Part shown: in pieces, positions 45,242 through 53,058 of the stretch
Layout: each line of letters starts with the position of its first letter
Position numbering within the stretch: the first letter of the stretch is position 1
Source of the DNA: Lachnospiraceae bacterium
Lineage (GTDB): Bacteria; Bacillota; Clostridia; Lachnospirales; Lachnospiraceae
Direction of reading: 5' to 3'
NCBI GenBank assembly: GCA_017622795.1
Contig: JAGAQI010000096.1
Coordinates: 27,449-91,448 of the forward strand
Length of the DNA stretch: 64,000 bases
Translations under genes and position numbers: made by a program
Notes under the pieces: model-generated
Databases searched by the model: none
Told to the model about the DNA's origin: nothing
The model's input: only the letters and a program-made list of their open reading frames with translations

Positions 45242-45904
45242 TTAAAAATCCGATATCATTTTTCCCTGCTCTTCCTGCCTCTTAAGCCACATAGGAAATA
45301 TACTCTTTTCCATAATGGTAAGTATCGTGCAGTCCCGTTCACCAAACTCCGTGGTATGGTAAGCATCACAAAACAATCCACTGTCATCCGTCAGAACAAA
45401 TCCTGCCACTGTATCAATAATCTGTTTACATTCCAAATTATCGTAATCCCGGATTCTTCTGGCAGATAATGCCTGGTCAAAAATATGAGAGAAACACACA
45501 ACACAGTCCCGAAATCTTGGAATGTCGTTTGTTTTCACATAGGTATTTAAACTGGCATACAAAGGATCCGTTAAAAATGTAGTGTTTACACGCTTGGTAC
45601 GCTTTGGCATCAGTCCGGGAAGTGTAATACAAACCATATCATTCGTATGTTCTATGGTAATCCCCTGTACTTTAGCCACCCGTTCCATTAACGTCTGGCG
45701 TTCCACCAGATTAGCTGCAAATATCAAATTTCTTAATGAGCACGCAACCTTCTCAGCTCTTTGCGCGGCATCCATACTAAGCTCTTCATAATTCTTCCCA
45801 TAAACACCTGTATTGGTAATCTTCATGGCATTTATCGTATTTGACAGTTTTGGCAGTTCCTCAGCAATTTTGGATAACCGCGCGGATAATGTAAATTGAT
45901 CCAT
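45242..45904 (-). CDS. Hypothetical conjugation-operon protein
   Basis: A 220-residue helical, soluble protein of unknown family. It begins directly after the previous gene (stop and start adjacent) and is separated from the next gene by 173 bases containing a repeated GGATTTTTAACGGA sequence. No motif recognised. Confidence 0.6.
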   Translation of the reverse strand: MDQFTLSARLSKIAEELPKLSNTINAMKITNTGVYGKNYEELSMDAAQRAEKVACSLRNLIFAANLVERQTLMERVAKVQGITIEHTNDMVCITLPGLMPKRTKRVNTTFLTDPLYASLNTYVKTNDIPRFRDCVVCFSHIFDQALSARRIRDYDNLECKQIIDTVAGFVLTDDSGLFCDAYHTTEFGERDCTILTIMEKSIFPMWLKRQEEQGKMISDF

Positions 45905-46444
45905 CTAACTTAATTTCTCTCCTTGTTTCCTGAAATATTGAATTTTACCATCCGGAAGGACAATGCAGTATGCTGTAATCCCCGGAAAATGAATCCGGGA
46001 TATCTGCTCCGGATGTTCGACGATAACCAGCCGGTGCGGTGAACCTTCTCCATAGGCCCTTAATGCATGGTTTAGTACCACTTCCTTTTCAAAAGGCACA
46101 TATATCACATCAAAAATATCTTTGTCTGTGTAAAAGGTCAGAGCAACCGGATATTCACTGGCTGTATGGTATGTAATCTCCGGGTAAAAATCCAGCAGTA
46201 CCCAGAAGGCTGCAATCACAGCCTGATTATATGTTCCCTCCTTTGTATAATGTACCATTCCCTTTTCCGTATCCACTGCCAGTCTCCCGCTCTTTTCCAA
46301 GCGTCCAAGCAGCATCTTCAATTTTTCCTCTCCTAATTCAGGAAACAGCTTGCCAAGCTGTGCGATTTCAAGAGACTGGTACACAGAAACCAGCCGGGTT
46401 ATCTTTAACAGGTGGTTTTCCTGTTCCTTACTTACAAGCTTCAT
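45905..46444 (-). CDS. Hypothetical conjugation-operon protein with possible winged-helix N-terminus
   Basis: A 179-residue protein; residues 1-75 look like a winged helix (LEIAQLGKLFPELGEEKLKM, then RLAVDTEKGMVHYTKEG), and the remainder is mixed alpha/beta. The start follows AAAGGAG. It is preceded by the 20-bp inverted repeat at 46466-46565. Function unknown; a DNA-binding accessory role is possible. Confidence 0.6.
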   Translation of the reverse strand: MKLVSKEQENHLLKITRLVSVYQSLEIAQLGKLFPELGEEKLKMLLGRLEKSGRLAVDTEKGMVHYTKEGTYNQAVIAAFWVLLDFYPEITYHTASEYPVALTFYTDKDIFDVIYVPFEKEVVLNHALRAYGEGSPHRLVIVEHPEQISRIHFPGITAYCIVLPDGKIQYFRKQGEKLS

Positions 46445-46465
46445 AAATCACTCCTTTATTACCAA

Positions 46466-46565
46466 CTAATACGTATTGTTTATGTAATCTTTACTTACTG
46501 AAATTTAAACCACTTTTTCCTGCAAATTATTTGCACATAATCTGTACATACACATTACGTATTAG
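46466..46565. repeat. Near-perfect 20-bp inverted repeat around a palindrome
   Basis: CTAATACGTATTGTTTATGT (46466-46485) and its inverted copy (46546-46565) match at 18 of 20 positions. Between them is a perfect palindrome TGCAAATTATTTGCA (46521-46535). The right arm overlaps the virB4 stop codon. It could be a regulatory structure, a transfer-origin-like site or the remains of a small insertion. Confidence 0.7.
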
Positions 46566-49492
46566 CCTGCTTCCAACATTCTCTGCCGTTCCTTTTCCAA
46601 CAGCCGCTTCAGTTCCAAACGGTCTGTGGTAATCAGTTCTTTTTCCAGTTCCGAAGCTTTAAATTCCACGGTGACATTATTGTTATTTGTAGAAATAAGT
46701 CCGCTTCCTCGTTCAAAATGTGTAACTGCCATTGTTTCAGCTTCCGACAAATGAAGAATCGACTGCACACGCATTGCTTCTTCATCCTCCAGATTAAGTA
46801 CAATCTTTGTCTTGGAATTGTTAATAATACCTTTACCATACTTACCATCTTCCAAAGCAAAAAAGTCATTCAAATCCTGGGTAGCACAGATGGCAGAACC
46901 ACCATAGCCACGGATAATCTTAAAGATTTCCAATACAAACTCTGCCGCCAGACGATTCGAACCGGCACCAATCAACTGCCATGTCTCATCAATGTAAATA
47001 GCTTTTTCTACCGTCCTGTCTTCTTTAGCTTTATCCCATACAAAATCCAGAGCAACAAACATTCCCACAGTAAGCAAATCACCGGTCAGTTCTGAGATAT
47101 CAAGCACTGTGTATTTGTTATCCAGATTCACGTTGGTCTGCTGGTTAAACGTAGATGCCGAACCGTTTACCAGCCGGTTCATAATATTAGCCAGCCTTCT
47201 GGTATTCGGATTTTCTTTCAGGATATTATAAGTATCTCCAAGGATTGGCATTTCCTTATACTGTCCCGGATGCTCCGGATCTAACAAACTTTCGTTGTTA
47301 TGGGTAATACCCTTTTTCTTATATGTCTGTATCAATGCTTCATCAAGCAGCTGCTTTTCTTCATGGGACATATCCGGAATCAGTAAAGAGAAGAAAATAT
47401 GCAGTCGCTGGATTTTAGCAGCCAGCAGTGATTTTTCTGTCTGTGGGCCATCCAGTATATCACTGGCGGATGAATCCACTTTTCTGATTTCCATGACATT
47501 GATACAGTTTTTTGAAGCCGGCGATATCGAAATGAACTCCCCTCCGATATTCGTGCAGGCCCGGTGGAACTCATGTCCCTTTAATGGTGCAATGATAAAT
47601 ACCTGGACATTCTTTCTTCTCATGCGCAGAGCCATCAGCTGCATCAGGAATGTTTTACCCGCTCCGGATGTTCCAAGGATGGCCATATTCGCATTCTTAT
47701 AAACTCTGGAATTAAAAATATCCACAATAATAAGCGAATTGTTGTGCTTGTTTACCCCAAGAAGTATTCCGTTATCATCACACATTTCAAAGGATGTAAA
47801 CGGATAACAGCTGGCTACACTTGTTGTAAGGATATTTCTCTTGGAGCGTTCAAAGAGGCTCTTATCCAAAGATACCAATGGCAGTGCAGAAAGCAGTGCC
47901 TGTTCCTCCCTGAAGTGGCAGGATACCGCTTCCATGTCCTGCGAAAGAAGCAGTTTCTTCATTTCATTGGTACGCCACTCCAGTTCCTCCAAACTGTCTG
48001 CTGTGATTGTGATAAGGATATTCATATAATAGAAATCCTCATTGGCTGCCAGCCCTTCCTTTAAGAAATATCCGGACCGGATGGCACTGTCTAAATCATC
48101 ATAGTCTGTATTCGTATCGGACGTATCTTTGATTTTGGAACGGTTGATTCTAAGCTGCTGTCCAAGTTTCTGTACTATCCTGTCTTTTGGCTGCCGTTCA
48201 AAGAAGATATCTACATCAATGCCTTCTCCTGCATTTACAAACAATGACATCCATCCGGCACAAACCTGCGCCCGGTAACCGTAAGACGGTACCAACAGAT
48301 AACTATGATATATCCCATCCATTTTCACGTAGTTACCGTAAGTATAATCAATGCTGTCCGGTGCCATAAACTCGGTTGCAGGTATACGGTCAATTTCATC
48401 CCTTCGTCCTGCATTGATGTATTTACCAATTACTTCATTTACCCGTACGTTAATAGGCTTTACTGCGCTGGTTCTCCGGTTCAGAATACTGTAAAATACT
48501 TCTGTTGCCAATTCATCATCTGCTTCTGCCACTACGACCTCATTACCACACTGCTTCAGATATGTCTTTGCATTGCGTGCCACCGTGGTAAGGGAATTGA
48601 TTGCTTCTGTTTCCATATCCCCATGATTGGCAGTCAGCGGCTCATATTCAAATGCAATAAAAAAACGCCGTGTGATGGCCTCTTTAGAGCCAATACGGCG
48701 GATCAGATTTTCATAATCTTTCTGCAGCATCAGACATCGTTCGTCAGTTTCCTGTTTCATTTCCTCACGGATGGAATTTAAGTGCTGATTGATGTCTGCC
48801 CGCTTTGTAAGCACCTTAAACTGCAGTTTTACCGGACTGATTTTTAAATAGCTTATAAAGGAATATATAATGTTTCTTTGTTCCCTTGCACTCCTTAAAA
48901 GAAAATTGATTGGAATTACTTCAATAATTTTTACATACCGGTGATCCTTTGTATAAATAATCCCGTTTTCAATCTTTTTTATTGGCAGATAAGAGGCAAC
49001 CGGGTTCATCGGTTCTACTTCTTTTACTATTGTTTTCTTCTGTGTTTTCTCAGACTGCTTTGCCTCTTTTCTTTCCTTGAACTGCCCAAATTCTTCTGCA
49101 AAATCCTCTTTTTTAGGCTTGATATTCTTTTCCTTTTTCTTTTTATTCCCCTTTTCCTGTTCTGCCTGCGGCTTTTCCATTGCGCCTACCACCCGTTTTT
49201 TCTTCAGGTAAGCGCAGAAATTCAGAATAAATGAACTGAAGCTTTCTCCATCCATTCCGATAAGTGCAAGCAGCGCAGCAGGAAGTACTGTCACACATGC
49301 AATAATAATCTTTGTTGTCAATGACACCGGAATATGAAACACCGGAATCCCTATCGCTATAGCAATTACCACTGCCTCTATCGCATTACGAAGTCTTATT
49401 GTTCCACCGAGTATTGTGCCGGTATCGATAAAATTGGGCGGGATAATATATATATCACTTTCATCCTGTCCTGTTGTTTTCTGTATCGACAT
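46562..49492 (-). CDS. virB4: VirB4-type conjugation ATPase with fused PrgI/VirB3-like membrane domain
   Basis: The 976 residues begin with a two-helix membrane segment (LRNAIEAVVIAIAIGIPVFH onwards) like the separate PrgI/VirB3 protein of Gram-positive systems. A Lys/Glu-rich linker follows, then the VirB4 body with Walker A LGTSGAGKTF, Walker B YIDETWQLIG and ICATQDLNDFF. The usual size without the fusion is about 800. It is the main energy-supplying ATPase of the transfer channel. Confidence 0.93.
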   Translation of the reverse strand: MSIQKTTGQDESDIYIIPPNFIDTGTILGGTIRLRNAIEAVVIAIAIGIPVFHIPVSLTTKIIIACVTVLPAALLALIGMDGESFSSFILNFCAYLKKKRVVGAMEKPQAEQEKGNKKKKEKNIKPKKEDFAEEFGQFKERKEAKQSEKTQKKTIVKEVEPMNPVASYLPIKKIENGIIYTKDHRYVKIIEVIPINFLLRSAREQRNIIYSFISYLKISPVKLQFKVLTKRADINQHLNSIREEMKQETDERCLMLQKDYENLIRRIGSKEAITRRFFIAFEYEPLTANHGDMETEAINSLTTVARNAKTYLKQCGNEVVVAEADDELATEVFYSILNRRTSAVKPINVRVNEVIGKYINAGRRDEIDRIPATEFMAPDSIDYTYGNYVKMDGIYHSYLLVPSYGYRAQVCAGWMSLFVNAGEGIDVDIFFERQPKDRIVQKLGQQLRINRSKIKDTSDTNTDYDDLDSAIRSGYFLKEGLAANEDFYYMNILITITADSLEELEWRTNEMKKLLLSQDMEAVSCHFREEQALLSALPLVSLDKSLFERSKRNILTTSVASCYPFTSFEMCDDNGILLGVNKHNNSLIIVDIFNSRVYKNANMAILGTSGAGKTFLMQLMALRMRRKNVQVFIIAPLKGHEFHRACTNIGGEFISISPASKNCINVMEIRKVDSSASDILDGPQTEKSLLAAKIQRLHIFFSLLIPDMSHEEKQLLDEALIQTYKKKGITHNNESLLDPEHPGQYKEMPILGDTYNILKENPNTRRLANIMNRLVNGSASTFNQQTNVNLDNKYTVLDISELTGDLLTVGMFVALDFVWDKAKEDRTVEKAIYIDETWQLIGAGSNRLAAEFVLEIFKIIRGYGGSAICATQDLNDFFALEDGKYGKGIINNSKTKIVLNLEDEEAMRVQSILHLSEAETMAVTHFERGSGLISTNNNNVTVEFKASELEKELITTDRLELKRLLEKERQRMLEAG

Positions 49493-49506
49493 ACATGATA
49501 AACCTC

Positions 49507-50289
49507 CTAATTTATTTTCTGTACCATATCATTTAAAAACAGTTCCAGATTTCTTGCATAAACTTTTGCTGTTGCCTTCTGAGTTTCTGACAGTTCAAAC
49601 ACCTGTCCTGCAAAATGCTCTCCCCCGGTATACTGAACCACATAATCATAATGTGTTATCTCTACAGATGTATCTGTTACCTCATCCACTTTCTGATATG
49701 TTGTAACATTAGCCGTATAAGAAAACATGTTTTTTAAGTTCCTGCGCAACAGCCATTTCAGATTCCAGAGACTGATGTCCTGATAATTATTCTTAGAAGC
49801 ACAGTATTGGGAAATAACCAGCGAACTCTCATACACGATATTCCCTGAGAACTCATCTGTTATGCTGTATTCACAACCATCCTCCAGTTTCTTTGCTTCT
49901 TTTTCTATTTTTTCAATTATGTCATCATGTTTTTCCTTCAGAATTTCCTCAATCGCAGATTCTGCTTCTGCCAAATTAGCCATTATCTCATTACTATCCA
50001 TCAATACGGTTTTGGATGCACCCTGAAATCCAGCTGCGCCAAAAATCAGGGACGGGAGCATCATAATGTAAAGCACCGGTAGAAACAAAAGAAGGCAGAA
50101 CGCAGCCAGTGCCTTTCCAATAATCTTCCGCCCTTCCCATAAGGCAGAGGCCATCATACCATATGGTCCTGCAGCAGCTCCCTTTGCCACACCCGCCAGT
50201 GCTTTCCCTGATTTTACAGCACCTCTTGCAAACCCGGCACTTGCCGCCACCTGTGAAAAGATAGAATTATCCTTTTTATCTTCTGCCAC
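49507..50289 (-). CDS. T4SS membrane protein, hydrolase-less relative of conjugative peptidoglycan hydrolases
   Basis: A 260-residue protein. The Ala/Gly-rich N-terminus (VAASAGFARGAVKSGKALAG) and one membrane helix (LCLLLF-like, around residue 70) resemble the membrane-anchor part of CwlT/CHAP-type cell-wall hydrolases that follow virB4 in other Gram-positive elements. No NlpC/P60, CHAP or lysozyme motif follows; the extracellular 170 residues are helical and unknown. It could be a channel component of VirB8 type. Confidence 0.6.
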   Translation of the reverse strand: MAEDKKDNSIFSQVAASAGFARGAVKSGKALAGVAKGAAAGPYGMMASALWEGRKIIGKALAAFCLLLFLPVLYIMMLPSLIFGAAGFQGASKTVLMDSNEIMANLAEAESAIEEILKEKHDDIIEKIEKEAKKLEDGCEYSITDEFSGNIVYESSLVISQYCASKNNYQDISLWNLKWLLRRNLKNMFSYTANVTTYQKVDEVTDTSVEITHYDYVVQYTGGEHFAGQVFELSETQKATAKVYARNLELFLNDMVQKIN

Positions 50290-51174
50290 CTACACCCGCT
50301 CCTTCCTTCTTGGCACCGCAGGAAGACGCTGTACAATATGTTCTCTGTACGCAATCTCTCCGGATTCTTTCATGTATGGTGTACGGTCAACAGTATCTTC
50401 GGCATACTGCCTGTACCACATCGAATTATCCGCCGCAATCACGGTCTCATAATGACCTTCCGGAGCCATATACTGCTCCGTACTGTACATTCCAAATTCT
50501 GTTCCGTTTGGATGTTCCACCGATACTTCAGTACCCATGATTCTGCCACCGCCAATCTCTACATTTCTGTAGCTTGGAGCATCTGCCATATCATTCTGTC
50601 CAAGGTACGAAGTCAGTGCCTGAGCTGCCTGTTTTCCGGTCATGGAACCGGTATAACTGATATTGCCCTGTGCCACTGCTCCCGTTACATTATTCGCAAA
50701 CTCTCCGCCTTTTTTAAGCGATGCCTCAAATGCCATCCTGCTGACCGGATTATGTTTCTGTCCGGTCATAGTACTTGCCGCACTCTGTCCAAACCGCCTT
50801 CCTACAGCTCCGGCAAGTCCACCGTTCATAAAGGAAGTATTGCTTGTTGTTCCACCATGATAAGAACCTCCACGGAACATAGAATTTCCGGTCAGTGACT
50901 TGGCCGTTGAGAATCCTCTGGCAGCTATCATAAGTTCTGCCATCATGGACCCTCCCGTATGCCCTACGTTAATACCCAGGCTCGACATAAAGCTATCAAT
51001 CTTCTGGCTGATTTTAAGGAACGCAATCGCACAAAGAAACCAGATAAAAATACTTCCTGCTGCAGCTTCTTTTCCTACAGCCTCCACTTCTGCTTCCGTT
51101 ACTGCATATACAGTTACCGGATTTGATAACAACATGACAACTGCAGGAATAATACATAGTAATCTCTTTTTCAT
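50290..51174 (-). CDS. T4SS accessory protein with signal peptide and Gly/Ser-rich body
   Basis: A 294-residue protein with a clear signal peptide (about residues 1-24), one membrane helix (IFIWFLCAIAFLKI) and a long Gly/Ser/Thr/Met-rich region (GGSYHGGTTSNTSFMNGG), as in the C-terminal parts of TrbL-like proteins. It directly follows the VirB6/TrbL gene by 10 bases, so the pair may correspond to one split TrbL protein. Function inferred from position. Confidence 0.6.
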   Translation of the reverse strand: MKKRLLCIIPAVVMLLSNPVTVYAVTEAEVEAVGKEAAAGSIFIWFLCAIAFLKISQKIDSFMSSLGINVGHTGGSMMAELMIAARGFSTAKSLTGNSMFRGGSYHGGTTSNTSFMNGGLAGAVGRRFGQSAASTMTGQKHNPVSRMAFEASLKKGGEFANNVTGAVAQGNISYTGSMTGKQAAQALTSYLGQNDMADAPSYRNVEIGGGRIMGTEVSVEHPNGTEFGMYSTEQYMAPEGHYETVIAADNSMWYRQYAEDTVDRTPYMKESGEIAYREHIVQRLPAVPRRKERV

Positions 51175-51184
51175 CCGTCTCCTC

Positions 51185-51895
51185 CTATAGTGACAATGGG
51201 TTTGCTAAAAAACTACCGACCATGGAAGTAAATAACCGCAGACACCACGCATTCATAATCAACAGAAAAATCTGTCCTCCAAGCATTCTGCACCAGGATT
51301 TAAAAATATTTGATGTGCTCTGTGATGCACCTGTAGCAAAGGCAATCGGAGCTGTAAATATAATTACACCCAGTAAGATGTACCGTTCTGCTGCTTCAAA
51401 TAACAGCTTGATATAATTCCATGCCAGAATCAGAACTAAAATCAGTGCAATGATAGCCACGGAACCATTTGCCACCACACCAAGTACCGTCAGAATGACA
51501 GAATTAAAATCTGCAAAGTCAAGTGGTGGAAGGTCAGAACCCAGTATCCAGGAATACGGTGTCCCTCCGATTGCAAGCACCATGTCTGTAATATCCTCGC
51601 AGTAATAAATCAGTACAATGAAAATCACAGAACGTATGACAAGTTTTATCGGTTCCTCTGCTTCCACACCTGCAATCAGCCCAAAATTTTTAAACAACTG
51701 CCATATCAGATTCAGAAGCACCAATCCGATTGCTGTTGCCACGAAAATATCGTACATTGTCTTTGCCGCCGGAAAGTATCTTAGGAATGTGTCCATGTTA
51801 CACCCCAGAGTACCAAGCACAGAGGTTGTAATCAGATCAAGGACATTCATTACCTGGTCGGCTATCCATTCCACTATGCCGTCAAGTATTCCCAC
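51185..51895 (-). CDS. VirB6/TrbL-like polytopic channel protein
   Basis: A 236-residue protein with about five or six hydrophobic helices. It has the order typical of Gram-positive TrbL/VirB6 proteins: GCNMDTFLRYFP near the N-terminus and IFKSWCRMLGGQIFLLIMNAW near the end. It forms part of the inner-membrane channel. It lies between the pilin-like gene and the Gly-rich accessory gene. Confidence 0.82.
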   Translation of the reverse strand: MGILDGIVEWIADQVMNVLDLITTSVLGTLGCNMDTFLRYFPAAKTMYDIFVATAIGLVLLNLIWQLFKNFGLIAGVEAEEPIKLVIRSVIFIVLIYYCEDITDMVLAIGGTPYSWILGSDLPPLDFADFNSVILTVLGVVANGSVAIIALILVLILAWNYIKLLFEAAERYILLGVIIFTAPIAFATGASQSTSNIFKSWCRMLGGQIFLLIMNAWCLRLFTSMVGSFLANPLSL

Positions 51896-51916
51896 GTTTC
51901 ATACCTCCCATCATCC

Positions 51917-52315
51917 TTAGCCGACCCATTTGCCGCCCGTAAAAAATGGTGTCACATATGCCATGATAAAACCTAAACTATTGAGCGCTGCCCAGCAGAT
52001 AATAATCCGTTTTAACCACGCCCTTGCCTCATCAACCGTTTTTCCCGATGGACTAAAATGCATCAGCAGCAATGCCACTGAAGCTGTTACAATTGCTGTA
52101 ATGGTTGAGATTCCTACAATCTTCCCGTAAACATCCTTCATAATAGCTTCTGCCTTTGTCCAAATCGTTGTTGTAGCATAGACCACCTCTGTTTCCAGAC
52201 AGAAAAAATAAGCAAATGCGATTGCACCGATTATCAGGTACTGGCAGGGAATCCTGATTCTTTTTCGCTTCCCTGCAGTCTGCTTACTCTTCTGTAAAGC
52301 ATTCTTTAATTTCAC
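51917..52315 (-). CDS. VirB2/TrbC-like small membrane protein
   Basis: A 132-residue protein starting with GTG at 52315, 7 bases after AGGAGG. A basic N-terminus and a first helix that looks like a signal (LIIGAIAFAYFFCLETEVVYA) are followed by two helices separated by a short charged loop (FSPSGKTVDEARAWLKRI), as in VirB2/TrbC pilin-type subunits. It is the first gene of the T4SS operon. Confidence 0.75.
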   Translation of the reverse strand: MKLKNALQKSKQTAGKRKRIRIPCQYLIIGAIAFAYFFCLETEVVYATTTIWTKAEAIMKDVYGKIVGISTITAIVTASVALLLMHFSPSGKTVDEARAWLKRIIICWAALNSLGFIMAYVTPFFTGGKWVG

Positions 52316-52330
52316 TCTTCTACCTCCTGT

Positions 52331-52360
52331 AAATAAAAAATAGCCAGCTATTCTGCTGGC
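52331..52360 (-). terminator. Second leader terminator of the T4SS operon
   Basis: GCCAGC (52343-52348) and GCTGGC (52355-52360) form a perfect 6-bp stem with a 6-base loop, followed on the minus strand by TATTTTTTATTT. It is 16 bases upstream of the first gene's start, well inside the leader RNA. Confidence 0.75.
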
Positions 52361-52362
52361 AT

Positions 52363-52395
52363 AAAAAAAGCAGCCGCTTCATCAGCAGTTGCTGC
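52363..52395 (-). terminator. First leader terminator of the T4SS operon
   Basis: GCAGC (52391-52395 on the minus strand) pairs with GCTGC (52370-52374), followed directly by seven Ts. The 5' arm can instead pair with an inner CTGCTG, so two alternative folds are possible, as in attenuators. It lies between the promoter and the second terminator. Confidence 0.7.
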
Positions 52396-52441
52396 ACATT
52401 GGAATGGATATTGCCTTTATGGCATAATTTTGAGCATGACC

Positions 52442-52518
52442 ATTATAACATCGGTAAAATTACCTGTAAATCGCAATTCCATGCCATCTTATCCTGTTTT
52501 CGTGCCATTTTACTGCCA
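52442..52518 (-). promoter_or_regulatory. T4SS operon promoter with upstream TGGCA boxes
   Basis: On the minus strand -10 TATAAT (52442-52447) and -35 TTTACA (52465-52470) are 17 bases apart; the spacer contains a palindrome GGTAATTTTACC. TGGCAT (52481-52486) and TGGCAC (52502-52507) are 21 bases apart, and a third TGGCA is at 52514-52518. The block matches the Tad promoter. Confidence 0.8.
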
Positions 52519-52521
52519 CGA

Positions 52522-53058
52522 TTATTTTTCATCCGGGAAGAACCGGTTTAACATCTCCAAACAGTCCTTTGAAGTATATCCCCAAAGAATAGAACTGAGT
52601 GCCTGTACTGCTACAGGACGCTTCCGGTAATAGGTCCGATACGATATATTTACAATATGCGGCCGCAGACTCTCGATAATTTCTTCTGTATTCTGCAGCT
52701 GCTGTGGCGACAGATAGCTGTAATACAGAATCCAGTAATACTGCTCTCCATGCTTATGCTTATTTCGAAGAACCTCCACAGCTGAATTTAACAGATTCAG
52801 CATCTTGTTGCTCCGCTCTATACTCTTTGCATAATTTTCAAGCTTGGAGCCGCCAATATCTGCTCCGGCCAGATACATGGAATCTAAGAATTCCTCAATA
52901 CTGCTTCCGTATTCAATCGCAAAGGAATTTTTAACCTGCTGGACTACCAGTTCCAAATTCCACACCGCATCACGGTAGTTTTTAAGCAATTTCCATGTAT
53001 CATGGAATAATGGGTTGTCCTCTACATTCGGTATATTATCTGCTGCTTTTTTACTCAT
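52522..53058 (-). CDS. Hypothetical regulator-like protein, possibly ArpU-like
   Basis: Start ATG 53058 overlaps the stop of the preceding gene and gives 178 residues. It is helical; the C-terminus YYSYLSPQQLQNTEEIIESL then ISYRTYYRKRPVAVQAL resembles the region-4-like end of phage ArpU-type regulators, where the spacing between YxxYL and SxxTYYR is conserved. It would be a candidate activator of element promoters. The assignment is weak. Confidence 0.5.
   Translation of the reverse strand: MSKKAADNIPNVEDNPLFHDTWKLLKNYRDAVWNLELVVQQVKNSFAIEYGSSIEEFLDSMYLAGADIGGSKLENYAKSIERSNKMLNLLNSAVEVLRNKHKHGEQYYWILYYSYLSPQQLQNTEEIIESLRPHIVNISYRTYYRKRPVAVQALSSILWGYTSKDCLEMLNRFFPDEK

Noticed and set aside
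52320-52382. 20-codon leader peptide gene in the T4SS leader
   Set aside because: No ribosome site precedes its ATG, so it is mentioned only as part of the leader finding and not annotated as a gene.
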